This document shows positions 1 to 9,293 of a stretch of 64,000 nucleotides of DNA, in pieces. The notes under the pieces are model-generated. The model saw nothing but the letters and a program-made list of their open reading frames with translations. It searched no databases and was not told where the DNA came from. This stretch comes from Lentilitoribacter sp039986595 (lineage in GTDB: Bacteria > Pseudomonadota > Alphaproteobacteria > Rhizobiales > Rhizobiaceae), in assembly GCA_039986595.1 (NCBI GenBank), contig JBDWQJ010000009.1:186001-250000 (forward strand), read 5' to 3'. Position numbers and translations under genes: made by a program. The first letter of the stretch is position 1, and each line of letters opens with the position of its first letter.

Positions 1-53
1 ATAGACGCGGAAAGAACCAAGTCCGAATGTCTGTCCAAAATGTTTTCGCTCAT
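1..53 (-). CDS. 5' end of an unidentified gene cut by the window edge
   Basis: An ATG at 53-51 on the minus strand is preceded, seven bases upstream, by a GAGGA Shine-Dalgarno motif (61-65). The reading frame is open to the window edge and gives a start of MSENILDRHSDLVLSAS. Only 17 residues are visible, so the product cannot be named. The good ribosome site and open frame are the only support. It is transcribed in the same direction as the MerR gene that lies about 270 bases upstream of it. Confidence 0.55.
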   Translation of the reverse strand, partial: MSENILDRHSDLVLSAS

Positions 54-326
54 AATATATTCCTCAATAGAACCCTAAAGAACTACACCGAATAATAGAA
101 AAGTTGCGAAATCAATATCTAGGTTGCGTGAAAAATAATTTCAGATGAGTATCAATAGCTGTGTATGTAACAGGACAAAAATCCTTAAAACATATATGCA
201 AGGATTTATATCCCTAGCACTATTTATGCTTCCTATGTTTGCCCGTGTAATATGGATCAAACAGCGAAAATAACTAACCATCAAAAGATAAGTAGAAACA
301 TAAAACAGCGCTGAGAAAAAAACTAA

Positions 327-908
327 TTACCTTGTTTGATCAAGCAGTCGTTTGCACTCAAGAAGGTCATAGAGCGCTTCTTGTAATAGGGCTCTGTCTT
401 CTTCTGCCAAGGCCTTGTTAGAGCCAGATGTGGGTGCGGTATCTGCTTGCGCATCATCATCTTTTTTGCGTTGTAGAAAGCGTAATGATGAAGGCGCTTT
501 TGCCTTGCCTAAAATATGATTTGGCTCAGGCGCCTCAACCTTTGGCGCAGGCGATACTGTCCGCGCGCCCTGCATGACCATACCGTCTTCTTCTTCAGCT
601 TCTTTTGCTGCCAAAATTGCTTCTGCGGCGGCTGTATCACCGGCGCCAATGGCAATCACATATCGATTACCATTTTGTTTTAAGAGCTTTTGGACACCCT
701 TAATTGTATATCCCTGATCATAAAGAAGATGGCGAATGCCTTGAAGTAACACAAAATCATCTGGCCGATAATATCGACGCCCACCAGCCCGTTTCATAGG
801 CTTAATCTGTGAAAACCGTGTTTCCCAAAAACGCAACACATGTTGCGGCAAGCTCAACTCTTCTGCAACTTCCGAAATGGTCCGAAAGGCATCTGGTGAC
901 TTATCCAC
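327..908 (-). CDS. MerR-family transcriptional regulator
   Basis: A 193-aa protein with a MerR-type winged helix-turn-helix at residues about 8-80; the helix and wing part includes RFWETRF and RAGGRRYYRPDD, the hallmark of the family. The middle (about 85-165) is a low-complexity linker rich in Ala, Glu and Pro. The C-terminus (ALLQEALYDLLECKRLLDQ) looks helical and could be a dimerisation or ligand region, but no metal-binding Cys pattern is visible. In Rhizobiales a MerR gene of this type usually sits beside ihfA, as here, so it is probably the conserved family member. The inducer and targets are unknown. It lies downstream of ihfA on the same strand, with about 200 bases between, so it may have its own promoter. 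Confidence 0.85.
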   Translation of the reverse strand: MDKSPDAFRTISEVAEELSLPQHVLRFWETRFSQIKPMKRAGGRRYYRPDDFVLLQGIRHLLYDQGYTIKGVQKLLKQNGNRYVIAIGAGDTAAAEAILAAKEAEEEDGMVMQGARTVSPAPKVEAPEPNHILGKAKAPSSLRFLQRKKDDDAQADTAPTSGSNKALAEEDRALLQEALYDLLECKRLLDQTR

Positions 909-1114
909 TCAAACTCTCCCAAGCGATGGAACGTTAGCGCATGCGATTATCTTCGCTTTAATTGCCCCAACAAGGTTGTACCCCCAAGCATCAATTAACT
1001 CAAACTTGCTTCCAAATTTCACAACGCAGCGAATGGGAAGTTTACGCAATCAACTGGACGCACACTAGCTAAAGGCCAGGCCTACGTCCATATACTAAAT
1101 GTTGTATATACAGG

Positions 1115-1426
1115 TTAGCTTTTACGTTTTTGGTGAGATTTTAAAACGCGCTGCTTCAACACATTGGATGCTTTAAAAGAAACAACTTTTCGAGGGGTGA
1201 TCGGCACCTCTTCACCTGTCTTAGGATTTCGTCCAATACGCTCAGTTTTATCTCGTGCTTGAAACGTCGCAAAAGACGACATTTTAACCGTTTCACCGCG
1301 CACGATGGAATCGCAGATCTCATCAATGATCATTTCAACCAGATCAGATGATTCTGTCCGGGATAATCCAACACGTCGAAAAACTGCCTCTGCTAGATCC
1401 GCTCTTGTAACCGTTTTACCACTCAT
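1115..1426 (-). CDS. ihfA: Integration host factor subunit alpha
   Basis: A HU/IHF-family DNA-bending protein of 103 aa from the ATG at 1426 (MSGKTVTRADLAEAVFRR). The DNA-binding arm signature GRNPKTGEEVPI is present and is followed by the KVVSFKAS strand typical of the alpha subunit. IHF is a heterodimer that bends DNA in replication, recombination and transcription. An upstream in-frame GTG at 1462 would add 12 residues; I prefer 1426 because homologues begin close to this methionine, although the ribosome site there is weak. It lies downstream of fabH in the common alphaproteobacterial order plsX-fabH-ihfA-merR. Confidence 0.93.
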   Translation of the reverse strand: MSGKTVTRADLAEAVFRRVGLSRTESSDLVEMIIDEICDSIVRGETVKMSSFATFQARDKTERIGRNPKTGEEVPITPRKVVSFKASNVLKQRVLKSHQKRKS

Positions 1427-1603
1427 CTGTGTCACCCGTTCTGATAAAAACACATCCCTCACACCAGATTTAAGACAATTTATCCTGTAACGTCAAGCAT
1501 TTGTCGGGATTAGTTTAGTAATGAAATAATTATGCTACATTCTTGCCAATTTTAGAAGAATATATCATTCACACTTTAAAACAACATAACTCAGAGTTCG
1601 TTT

Positions 1604-2575
1604 TTACCATCTAAGTAAAACCGCACCCCAAGTGAAACCGCCACCCATAGCTTCTAATAAGATTGTTTGGCCTTCTTCGATCTTACCTGATTCTGCAGTC
1701 TGCGATAAAGCTATCGGGATGGATGCAGCGGAAGTATTACCGGTCTGATCAACATTGATCACAACCTTGGATGGGTCGATGTTTAATTTCTTTGCTGATG
1801 CATCGATAATGCGTTTATTGGCCTGGTGTGGAATAAACCAATCAATGCTCTCAGCGTCCATTTGCGTTGCGGCAAATGCATCCTCAATCACATCCGTGAT
1901 CATACCAACAGCATGTTTGAACACTTCCTTGCCTTGCATGCGCAAGTGACCCACAGTTTGTGTTGTTGAAGGACCACCATCGACATATAATTTATCTTTG
2001 TGGGATCCATCTGAACGAAGGTGGGCTGATAAAATGCCGCGATCAGATGTTAGTCCGCGACCTTCTTGCGCTTCAAGAACGACAGCTCCAGCTCCATCAC
2101 CGAACAAAACGCATGTGGTTCTGTCTTCCCAATCAATCAGTTTTGACATTGTTTCCGCACCAATGACCAAAATCCGCTTAGCTTGACCGCTGCGAAGATA
2201 CATATCCGCGCTTGTGAGCGCAAAAATAAAACCTGAACAAACCGCTTGCAAATCAAACGCTGCACCGTGCTTCATGCCAAGGCGACTTTGAATATTCACC
2301 GCTGTTGATGGAAAGGTATTATCAGGCGTTGTGGTTGCAACAATGATCATATCCAGATCATCAGGTGTCACACCCGCACGCTCTAATGCTTTGCGGCCTG
2401 CAGCTTCGCCTAAACTGGCGCTGGTTTCACCTTCGCCTGCGATATGGCGTTGTTTAATGCCAGTTCTTTGTACGATCCACGCATCATTGGTATCAACTGT
2501 TTTTTCCAGCTCCTGATTGGTTACAACACGCTTTGGGAAAGCGTGACCGAATCCTGTGATAACTGAACGAATCAT
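1604..2575 (-). CDS. fabH: Beta-ketoacyl-ACP synthase III
   Basis: A 323-aa thiolase-fold enzyme that starts fatty acid elongation by condensing acetyl-CoA with malonyl-ACP. The catalytic triad is visible: Cys113 in AVCSGF, His250 in IPHQANKR and Asn280 in TGNTSAAS. Length is normal for FabH. The ATG at 2575-2573 overlaps the stop codon of plsX by four bases (ATGA), so the two are translationally coupled and form one operon. PlsX and FabH together link phospholipid and fatty acid synthesis. Confidence 0.97.
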   Translation of the reverse strand: MIRSVITGFGHAFPKRVVTNQELEKTVDTNDAWIVQRTGIKQRHIAGEGETSASLGEAAGRKALERAGVTPDDLDMIIVATTTPDNTFPSTAVNIQSRLGMKHGAAFDLQAVCSGFIFALTSADMYLRSGQAKRILVIGAETMSKLIDWEDRTTCVLFGDGAGAVVLEAQEGRGLTSDRGILSAHLRSDGSHKDKLYVDGGPSTTQTVGHLRMQGKEVFKHAVGMITDVIEDAFAATQMDAESIDWFIPHQANKRIIDASAKKLNIDPSKVVINVDQTGNTSAASIPIALSQTAESGKIEEGQTILLEAMGGGFTWGAVLLRW

Positions 2576-3672
2576 GAAGCTGTTGGCCCCTCACTTGTAT
2601 CTGTTTCAGCCTCAATGGAAGCTGCGCCCGGACCACGGGTATAGTATTGGTCCAAATCATTTTCAATCTTATTCTGCAAGCCATTTCGAGCCATATCAAA
2701 GCCCATCTCAACAGCAGCTGCAAAACCTTGTGCACTGGCACCGCCGTGGCTTTTAACAACCACACCATTTAGCCCCAAAAACACGCCGCCATTAACACGG
2801 CTTGGATCCATTTTCTGTCTCAAGCGCGCAAAGGCTTGGCGGGCAAACAAATAGCCGATTTTCGCCATAAAGGTGGTCGACATTGCAGCGCGTAGATATT
2901 CACCAATTTGCCTTGCAGTACCTTCTGCGGTTTTAAGCGCAATATTTCCTGCAAAACCCTCGGTAACAACAACATCAACTGTGCCCTTGCCCAAATCATC
3001 ACCCTCAACAAAACCTGCATAATCAAGGCCGGAGAACTCGGACTCTTTTAGCAAGTGCCCCGCTTCTTTAACTTCTTCTTGGCCTTTGATTTCTTCAACA
3101 CCGATGTTTAGCAATCCAACAGTTGGTTTTTCAACGCCAAACAAAGCGCGTGCCATTGCTGCACCCATAAGCGCAAAATCGAGCAGCTGTTGAGCGTCTG
3201 CATCCAAAGTCGCTCCTACATCCAAGACGATACTCTCACCGCGAATAGTTGGCCAGATCGCAGCAATTGCTGGTCGTTCAATATTTGCCATTGTGCGTAG
3301 ACAAAATTTGGACATTGCCATCAATGCACCAGTGTTACCTGCAGAAATACACACATCTGCTTGCCCGACTTTAACAGCTTCAATGGCCTGCCACATGGTG
3401 GATCGTTTACGACCCTTACGTAGCGCCTGGCTTGGTTTATCCGACATTGTGACAGCAAGTTCACAATTGTGAAACTCCGAAACTGCCTTAACAGCTGGAT
3501 ACTCATCCAAAACCTTGAGGCATTCTTCTTCCAAACCAAACATTTGGTACTTAATCGAAGGATGACGCTCTAATGCAATCGCCGCGCCAGCTACAATCAC
3601 AGAAGGGCCATGATCACCGCCCATCAAATCAATTGAGATTGTGGTCAACTCGCAATCCTTTGCATTTGCCAA
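2572..3672 (-). CDS. plsX: Phosphate acyltransferase PlsX
   Basis: A 366-aa PlsX protein, which makes acyl-phosphate from acyl-ACP for PlsY-dependent phospholipid synthesis. The N-terminal signature ISIDLMGGDHGP is clear, and EGFAGNIALKTAEG near the C-terminal third is also family-typical. It acts as a peripheral membrane enzyme. It overlaps fabH by four bases and lies about 75 bases downstream of the DUF177 gene, the standard arrangement in alphaproteobacteria (in gammaproteobacteria rpmF lies between the two). Confidence 0.97.
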   Translation of the reverse strand: MANAKDCELTTISIDLMGGDHGPSVIVAGAAIALERHPSIKYQMFGLEEECLKVLDEYPAVKAVSEFHNCELAVTMSDKPSQALRKGRKRSTMWQAIEAVKVGQADVCISAGNTGALMAMSKFCLRTMANIERPAIAAIWPTIRGESIVLDVGATLDADAQQLLDFALMGAAMARALFGVEKPTVGLLNIGVEEIKGQEEVKEAGHLLKESEFSGLDYAGFVEGDDLGKGTVDVVVTEGFAGNIALKTAEGTARQIGEYLRAAMSTTFMAKIGYLFARQAFARLRQKMDPSRVNGGVFLGLNGVVVKSHGGASAQGFAAAVEMGFDMARNGLQNKIENDLDQYYTRGPGAASIEAETDTSEGPTAS

Positions 3673-3746
3673 TCCTTAAAAATTACGCCGAAAATAACCA
3701 TTTTTACAACCTGTACAACTTTATTCTTGCCAAATATGAATATAAT

Positions 3747-4322
3747 TCAGCTCAATTCGTCTTTTATTGATGCAAGTGCAGCAAAAGGCGACGGCGCCTT
3801 GTCATCTTCTACGTCTGATGCTTGAAATTTCTCAGCAATATGCGCTTGGGGATCTCTAGGATAAGGATCAATGACCAGGGCTGCATATTCTGCCACCACT
3901 TCGCCAATATCGATTGTATTGGCCGTGAATGTGTCTGGAATATCAGGGCCGTCGACATCGATAATAATTTCGCCATTTTGGATATCATCACGACGCGCAA
4001 GCTTTGATGTTTCCGGCACAAAATGCGCGGTAAATTCGTCGTCAATCAGCGTTGTAATTGGTTGAAGTGATGCAACACACATTTGTTTCAATTCGCCACG
4101 AAACGTGCCTGAAACGCGAATACCATCACGCTTCCACCGACTTAAGCGAACATCTGCTTTTAATGCATCAACGCCAACAATGTTCCACAATTTTGCTAGA
4201 CCTTCGCGTTCCTTCTCGTCGGCCTCAATGGTAATTGTCACTGCATTTGACGCAACGTGCCCTACTTTGATCGGAAACGAAAATGGAACATTTTCATTAA
4301 ATTCTTTAGTCCGCTCTGCCAT
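3747..4322 (-). CDS. YceD/DUF177 family protein
   Basis: A 191-aa protein of the DUF177/YceD family. The C-terminal half carries the family features: a VAEYAALVIDPYPRDP segment and the end SPFAALASIKDELS. Family members lie next to rpmF or plsX and have been linked to 23S rRNA accumulation in plants and bacteria; the exact biochemical role is not settled. The N-terminal half resembles the beta-rich alphaproteobacterial version. It is 16 bases downstream of the bc1-chaperone gene and upstream of plsX, so it probably belongs to that operon. Confidence 0.88.
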   Translation of the reverse strand: MAERTKEFNENVPFSFPIKVGHVASNAVTITIEADEKEREGLAKLWNIVGVDALKADVRLSRWKRDGIRVSGTFRGELKQMCVASLQPITTLIDDEFTAHFVPETSKLARRDDIQNGEIIIDVDGPDIPDTFTANTIDIGEVVAEYAALVIDPYPRDPQAHIAEKFQASDVEDDKAPSPFAALASIKDELS

Positions 4323-4338
4323 AGTTCTAATTCGCCTT

Positions 4339-4872
4339 CTAAGCTCGTACGATCTTTAAGTTGCCTTTAGCCATCTCATCAATACGACAATCAGCAAGCG
4401 CTCTATCTGATGCGATTAAATAACGGCCTAATTCTGACATATCAGGAGCTTCTTCGATTTCTTCAGGAAACAAATTGCGAATGAGTGCTGTGTTAAGTTC
4501 ACCAACATCGTCATTTTCAATCGCCTTACCATAAGAATCTGCACGCCCATAAAACATGCCAGCAAGTTTTTTCATACGCTTGGGAACACCTGCATCGCCA
4601 ATACCAAGCTCGCGGATGGAGTGATCAATGTCTTCAAAAAATGCATCAACGATATCCTGAGCTAAACCTTCGACGGCCTCGCCTTTATCCTTTGTTGCAC
4701 GAAGATAAAGCATCATGAGAATGGATAACATCTCAAACCGACCTAAAACGGTGTCTGGAACATTCATATCACGATAAAATGCCATCTGACGGGCAGCGTC
4801 AGTAAGTTCTTCATACTGTCGTTTAATGATAGCGCTATTTGATCTTTTTTTGCGAAACAGATTGAGGATCAT
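4339..4872 (-). CDS. Ubiquinol-cytochrome c chaperone (CBP3 family)
   Basis: A 177-aa protein related to mitochondrial CBP3, which helps assemble the cytochrome bc1 complex. The helical segment QMAFYRDMNVPDTVLGRFE and the following LSILMMLYLRA are family-typical, as is the later block with DIDHSIRELGIGD, KRMKKLAGMFYGR and YGKA. It begins the operon running to DUF177, plsX and fabH. The about 200-base gap to the divergent bamE gene should hold both promoters, but I could not pick a convincing pair. Confidence 0.87.
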   Translation of the reverse strand: MILNLFRKKRSNSAIIKRQYEELTDAARQMAFYRDMNVPDTVLGRFEMLSILMMLYLRATKDKGEAVEGLAQDIVDAFFEDIDHSIRELGIGDAGVPKRMKKLAGMFYGRADSYGKAIENDDVGELNTALIRNLFPEEIEEAPDMSELGRYLIASDRALADCRIDEMAKGNLKIVRA

Positions 4873-5098
4873 TTATATACCTTAAATACCGAATATGGCT
4901 CATTAATATTAACTATTAAATGCTTATAAGATAGCCGCAGAGCCTAAGAGTGGATACATAGTTATAAATTGCGGTGATTGCCATAAAATAATCACTAATT
5001 GCACATACAAGCTTAGAAATCTTGCATAACCTTGCAAGCTGGTTTACCAAAAGCCCAAGATATTTATGACGTATGAGCGTTTTTGCCTGAAGGAGGCA

Positions 5099-5584
5099 GT
5101 GTTGTTGAACAGAGTTATCGGTCAAGCGGATCCAAAACGCTATTCTTTCCGCCCACGATCTTTTGTCGTTGGACTTACTATGTTAGCTGCAGCAACTGCT
5201 CTTAGTGCATGTAATACATCTCAAGTACTCAATCAGGGTTATATTATTGACCAATCAGCATTGGAAGCAACGCCGGTCGGCTCAAGTCGCGAACAAGTGC
5301 TTTTATCTTTAGGAACACCGTCAACTACGCAAACGATCGATTCTAACGAAGTGTTTTATTATATTTCGCAGCAACGCAAACGCGGCATGGCATTCCAAAA
5401 AACCAAGTTGGTGGGTCAATCAGTACTTGCAGTTTATCTTGACCAAGAAGGCACTGTATCCCGTATTGCAAATTACACACTTCAAGACGGCAAAGTCTTT
5501 GATATGATTTCACGCACGACACCTACAGGTGGCACTGAACGTGGCTTCTTGGCAGGCGTACTTGGTGGGTTTACAGGAACTTAG
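5099..5584 (+). CDS. bamE: Outer-membrane assembly lipoprotein BamE (SmpA/OmlA)
   Basis: An exported lipoprotein of about 161 aa. An LSAC lipobox ends the signal peptide, with the lipidated Cys at about residue 38, and the mature part has the BamE domain (GSSREQVLLSLGTPS...EVFYYIS). BamE is a small subunit of the BAM complex that inserts beta-barrel proteins. Start choice: a strong AGGAGG at 5091-5096 precedes GTG 5099 and TTGs at 5102 and 5105; the ATG at 5066 has no ribosome site, so I place the start at 5099-5105. It is divergent from the bc1-chaperone operon and ends at a strong hairpin terminator. Confidence 0.88.
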   Translation: MLLNRVIGQADPKRYSFRPRSFVVGLTMLAAATALSACNTSQVLNQGYIIDQSALEATPVGSSREQVLLSLGTPSTTQTIDSNEVFYYISQQRKRGMAFQKTKLVGQSVLAVYLDQEGTVSRIANYTLQDGKVFDMISRTTPTGGTERGFLAGVLGGFTGT

Positions 5585-5628
5585 TCAACACCAACGCTTG
5601 TCTGAATTAGGTTTTTCAAATTCAAAGC

Positions 5629-5670
5629 AAAACCCCGCTGATATTTCTATCAACGGGGTTTTTATTTTTT
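5629..5670. terminator. Bidirectional intrinsic terminator between bamE and hppA
   Basis: AAAACCCCG (5629-5637) pairs with CGGGGTTTT (5654-5662). An inner TGATA/TATCA stem closes a TTTC loop. A TATTTTTT tract follows on the plus strand and a shorter T run on the minus strand, so it can stop both bamE (+) and hppA (-). Confidence 0.9.
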
Positions 5671-5686
5671 GATCTGTACTCGTGGC

Positions 5687-7825
5687 TTAGTGTGCCAAAA
5701 CAGCGAGTAGCAGCAATGCCATGATGTTGGTGATCTTAATGGCCGGGTTGACCGCAGGACCAGCTGTATCCTTGTATGGATCACCTACAGTATCACCGGT
5801 CACAGATGCTTTATGCGCTTCGCCACCTTTTTCGTGTTTAACGCCATCTTTATCGACAAAACCATCTTCAAAAGATTTCTTCGCATTATCCCATGCACCC
5901 CCACCTGATGTCATGGAAATAGCCACAAACAGACCATTTACAATCACACCTAGAAGCGAAGCACCCAAGGCTGCAAAGGCTGAAGCTTTTGAACCTGAGA
6001 TGATCAATACGCCGAAATAAACGAGCAATGGCGCAAGAACTGGAAGCAAGGATGGGATGATCATTTCCTTGATCGCAGCACGTGTCAGCATATCTACAGC
6101 ACGGCCATAATCAGGCTTTTCTGTACCCTTCATAATGCCGGGCTTTTCTTTAAACTGAGCACGAACCTCTTCCACAACCGCGCTACCTGCACGACCCACA
6201 GCTGTCATTGCAATACCACCGAACAGATATGGAATAAGGCCACCAAAAATCAGACCAGCCACAACATATGGGTTGGATAGATCAAAAGAAATTTCACCTA
6301 CATCTGCAAAGTAAGGATATTGCTCTGAGTTGGCTGCAAAATATGCCAGATCGTTTGAATATGCGGCAAATAACACAAGTGCACCAAGACCAGCGGAGCC
6401 AATTGCATAACCCTTTGTCACAGCTTTTGTTGTGTTACCCACAGCATCAAGCGCATCAGTTGCTTGACGAACTTCAGGCGGCAAACCAGACATTTCAGCG
6501 ATACCGCCTGCATTATCTGTCACCGGTCCAAAGGCGTCCAATGCTACAATCATGCCGGCAATACCAAGCATTGCAGTTACTGCGATACCTGTTCCAAACA
6601 AACCACCAAATTGGTAAGTTGCAATGATACCACCTACGATCACAATCGCTGGAAGAGCTGTTGATTCAAGTGAAACAGCAAGACCTTGGATCACATTTGT
6701 ACCGTGGCCTGTAACCGATGCTTGTGAAATTGAATTCACAGGACGCTTATCAGTTCCAGTATAATACTCAGTGATGACTACGATTAAGCCAGTAACAACC
6801 AAGCCCAAAATACCGCAGATAAACAAGTTTGTTCCGGTAATCGATTTACCTGCAACAACACCGATCTCACCCCAACCAATGGTGAGCGAAGTTGCAGCAC
6901 CAAGCGTGATGATAGACAAGATACCCGTTACGATGAGGCCTTTATAAAGCGCACCCATGATGGATCCATTTTGGCCAAGCTTTACGAAGAAAGTACCGAT
7001 GATTGATGTGATGATTGAACCACCGCAAATCGCAAGTGGGTAGAGCATGACACTATCTAAGATGCCAGAACCTGCAAAGAAGATAGCTGCCAATACCATT
7101 GTTGCAACAACTGTCACTGCGTAGGTTTCAAACAAATCAGCTGCCATACCGGCACAATCACCAACGTTATCACCCACATTATCAGCAATCGTTGCTGGGT
7201 TACGTGGATCATCCTCTGGGATACCCGCTTCAACCTTACCAACAAGATCACCACCAACGTCAGCACCTTTGGTGAAGATACCACCACCAAGGCGAGCAAA
7301 GATTGAAATTAAAGATGCACCAAACCCAAGAGCCACCAATGCATCAATCACTTCGCGAGAAGCTGTGCCAAGACCCATTGGACCAATCAAGATGTAGTAG
7401 TAAACAGCAACGCCAAGCAGCGCCAAACCAGCCACCAACATACCTGTGATCGCACCTGATTTAAATGCAATATCTAACCCTGCAGAAATGCTCTGGGCAG
7501 ATGCTTGTGCTGTTCGAACATTTGCGCGAACGGATACGTGCATGCCAATAAAGCCTGCAACACCAGATAAAACTGCACCAATTAAAAAGCCAATGGCAGC
7601 AGTTGCAGACAGTAAGAGCCAAACCAATACAAACACCACAGCTCCCACAATTGCGATTGTTGTGTATTGGCGATTTAGATAAGCAGATGCGCCTTCACGG
7701 ATATAACCTGCGATTTCTCGCATCCGTTCATTGCCTTGGTCAGCAGCAAGAACGGATTTCGTTGCCCAGACCGCGTATACGATCGACAAGATGCCGCATA
7801 ATATTACTATTAACAATATTCCCAT
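5687..7825 (-). CDS. hppA: Membrane-bound proton-translocating pyrophosphatase
   Basis: A 712-aa integral membrane protein with about 16 hydrophobic segments that couples pyrophosphate hydrolysis to proton pumping. The pyrophosphate/Mg site is visible as KGADVGGDLVGKVEAGIPEDD and DNVGDNVGDCAGMAADLFE. The segment GNTTKAVTKGYAIGSAGL has Lys where potassium-dependent enzymes have Ala, which marks the potassium-independent proton-pumping class. Such pumps scavenge energy from the pyrophosphate made by biosynthesis and are common in Rhizobiales. The gene stands alone, ending at the terminator shared with bamE. Its leader is unusual (see the 7826-7900 feature). Confidence 0.97.
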   Translation of the reverse strand: MGILLIVILCGILSIVYAVWATKSVLAADQGNERMREIAGYIREGASAYLNRQYTTIAIVGAVVFVLVWLLLSATAAIGFLIGAVLSGVAGFIGMHVSVRANVRTAQASAQSISAGLDIAFKSGAITGMLVAGLALLGVAVYYYILIGPMGLGTASREVIDALVALGFGASLISIFARLGGGIFTKGADVGGDLVGKVEAGIPEDDPRNPATIADNVGDNVGDCAGMAADLFETYAVTVVATMVLAAIFFAGSGILDSVMLYPLAICGGSIITSIIGTFFVKLGQNGSIMGALYKGLIVTGILSIITLGAATSLTIGWGEIGVVAGKSITGTNLFICGILGLVVTGLIVVITEYYTGTDKRPVNSISQASVTGHGTNVIQGLAVSLESTALPAIVIVGGIIATYQFGGLFGTGIAVTAMLGIAGMIVALDAFGPVTDNAGGIAEMSGLPPEVRQATDALDAVGNTTKAVTKGYAIGSAGLGALVLFAAYSNDLAYFAANSEQYPYFADVGEISFDLSNPYVVAGLIFGGLIPYLFGGIAMTAVGRAGSAVVEEVRAQFKEKPGIMKGTEKPDYGRAVDMLTRAAIKEMIIPSLLPVLAPLLVYFGVLIISGSKASAFAALGASLLGVIVNGLFVAISMTSGGGAWDNAKKSFEDGFVDKDGVKHEKGGEAHKASVTGDTVGDPYKDTAGPAVNPAIKITNIMALLLLAVLAH

Positions 7826-7900
7826 TTTTGGAAATTCCTCCTCCGATTTTAGGCCCTAAAAGAGCCCACCCTTTTCAAACAAATGGCGTTTGCCTCCTCC
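7826..7900 (-). promoter_or_regulatory. hppA leader with duplicated Shine-Dalgarno, palindrome and possible leader peptide
   Basis: Read on the minus strand, GGAGGAGG occurs twice: at 7900-7893 and again at 7844-7837, 12 bases from the hppA ATG. Between them, a frame beginning with ATT (7884) or TTG (7878) encodes KRVGSFRA and stops at TAA five bases before the second GGAGGAGG. TTTTAGGCCCTAAAA at 7847-7861 is a palindrome with seven-base arms around one centre base. This could be a translationally coupled leader peptide or an operator. Only the sequence elements are seen; function is inference. Confidence 0.45.
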
Positions 7901-8034
7901 GCAAAGTGCCAGTGATGCGGGCAGTGAATGACAGCAAGATGAAAAGGTCAAGTTGAATCATCAAAAATTGAGAAAGAATCACTAAATATAGACGTGCAAC
8001 CACTACAATTAGTGGCTACCAAACTGTCATTTAT

Positions 8035-9270
8035 TTAAAATGCGTGCGCGTCAATGCGGCGTTGTTTGGCTGAATGAACGAGCAACACAATGAGTGCAAG
8101 CCCGCAGACCGGCCACAAAATAGCAGTTAAAACCTGCCAACCCCAGTAATTGAGCACCTGCCCCGCGGCCAATGAGGATAATGCTACCAGCGAAAACAAT
8201 AGCCCATCATGAAAACCTTGAACCTTGTTTTTCTCAGACTGACGGTAGCTGACAGAGACCATGGAGGTTGCACCGATAAAGCCAAAGTTCCAACCGATAC
8301 CTAGCAACACGAGTGCAAGCCAGAAGTTCCAAAGCTCAATCCCCATAAAGCCGATAAATGCGCAAATGATCATGATGACGAGACCCGTAGCTGTGACGCG
8401 ATCTGCGCCATAGCGGGTGATAAGTTTTCCTGTAAAAAAGCTCGGTCCATACATTGCTAAAACATGCCATTGGATGCCCAAGGTAGATTGATCAGGGCTG
8501 AACCCACAGATCATCATCGCAATTGGCGTTCCTGTCATCATAAATGTCATCATGGCAAATGAAACAACGCCGCACATCATCGCGACCATAAATTTTGGCT
8601 GCGTGATAATCTCTTTTAAGGGGCGCTCACTTTGATCTTCACCCGTTGGAGCTGGCTTATTATCTTCCGATGGGATGCGCAAAAAGCTTAAGATAAATAT
8701 CCCAATTAGCAGAACTGGTATAATGCCTAAAAAACTCCCCGCGAAAGGGATCGGATCGAAGAACCCGCCCATTTGAATGGCAATTTGTGGCCCGATAACA
8801 GCTGCAAAAATACCGCCCATTGCAACCCAGGAAATCGCTTGCGGCTTAAACGATTTTGGCGCGCCATCAGCGGCAGCAAAGCGATACTGATTGGAAAAGG
8901 CCATACCGTTTCCAATAAAGACCAGACCAAGCGCAAGCAAAACAAAGAGCCCGTTAAGCAATGCCAAAGTGGCAAGCGCGCAACCGAGCATTCCAAGACA
9001 TGCGCCAGCTATAAAGCCTGTGCGTCGGCCAACTCGGCGCATCAAATATGCTGCCAAAAACGCCCCTAAAGCAGTTCCGACATTAAACCCCATAACAGGC
9101 AAAGTTGCCCAGGATTTATCTTCGTCCAATAGATAATGTCCGGCTAAACCGCCTGTTGCTACAGCAACGGGGGCCATAGAACCTGTAAATGCAACGGTCG
9201 CACCTAAAATAGCAGCGTTATATTTAGCGAGCGCGAGTTCATCTTTCGGCTGAGCCGGAGCATTGGACAT
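8035..9270 (-). CDS. MFS transporter
   Basis: A 411-aa major facilitator superfamily protein with about 12 hydrophobic segments. The loop 2-3 motif of the family appears as AAYLMRRVGRRTGFIAG. A hydrophilic central loop (about residues 200-215, SEDNKPAPTGEDQSERP) separates the two six-helix halves. The substrate cannot be told from sequence. It lies 23 bases downstream of nusB on the same strand, so it may be co-transcribed with nusB and the rib genes. In many proteobacteria thiL follows nusB; here this transporter takes that position. Confidence 0.88.
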   Translation of the reverse strand: MSNAPAQPKDELALAKYNAAILGATVAFTGSMAPVAVATGGLAGHYLLDEDKSWATLPVMGFNVGTALGAFLAAYLMRRVGRRTGFIAGACLGMLGCALATLALLNGLFVLLALGLVFIGNGMAFSNQYRFAAADGAPKSFKPQAISWVAMGGIFAAVIGPQIAIQMGGFFDPIPFAGSFLGIIPVLLIGIFILSFLRIPSEDNKPAPTGEDQSERPLKEIITQPKFMVAMMCGVVSFAMMTFMMTGTPIAMMICGFSPDQSTLGIQWHVLAMYGPSFFTGKLITRYGADRVTATGLVIMIICAFIGFMGIELWNFWLALVLLGIGWNFGFIGATSMVSVSYRQSEKNKVQGFHDGLLFSLVALSSLAAGQVLNYWGWQVLTAILWPVCGLALIVLLVHSAKQRRIDAHAF

Positions 9271-9293
9271 ATAAAACTGACTTTCAGATTAGT

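Noticed and set aside
909..1114. tRNA gene between merR and ihfA, as in some Rhizobiales
   Set aside because: No cloverleaf, GTTCRA T-loop or acceptor pairing was found on either strand.
6268..7956. Plus-strand frames antisense to hppA
   Set aside because: Full-length conserved hppA explains the sequence; the frames are rich in Gln and His from reversed hydrophobic codons.
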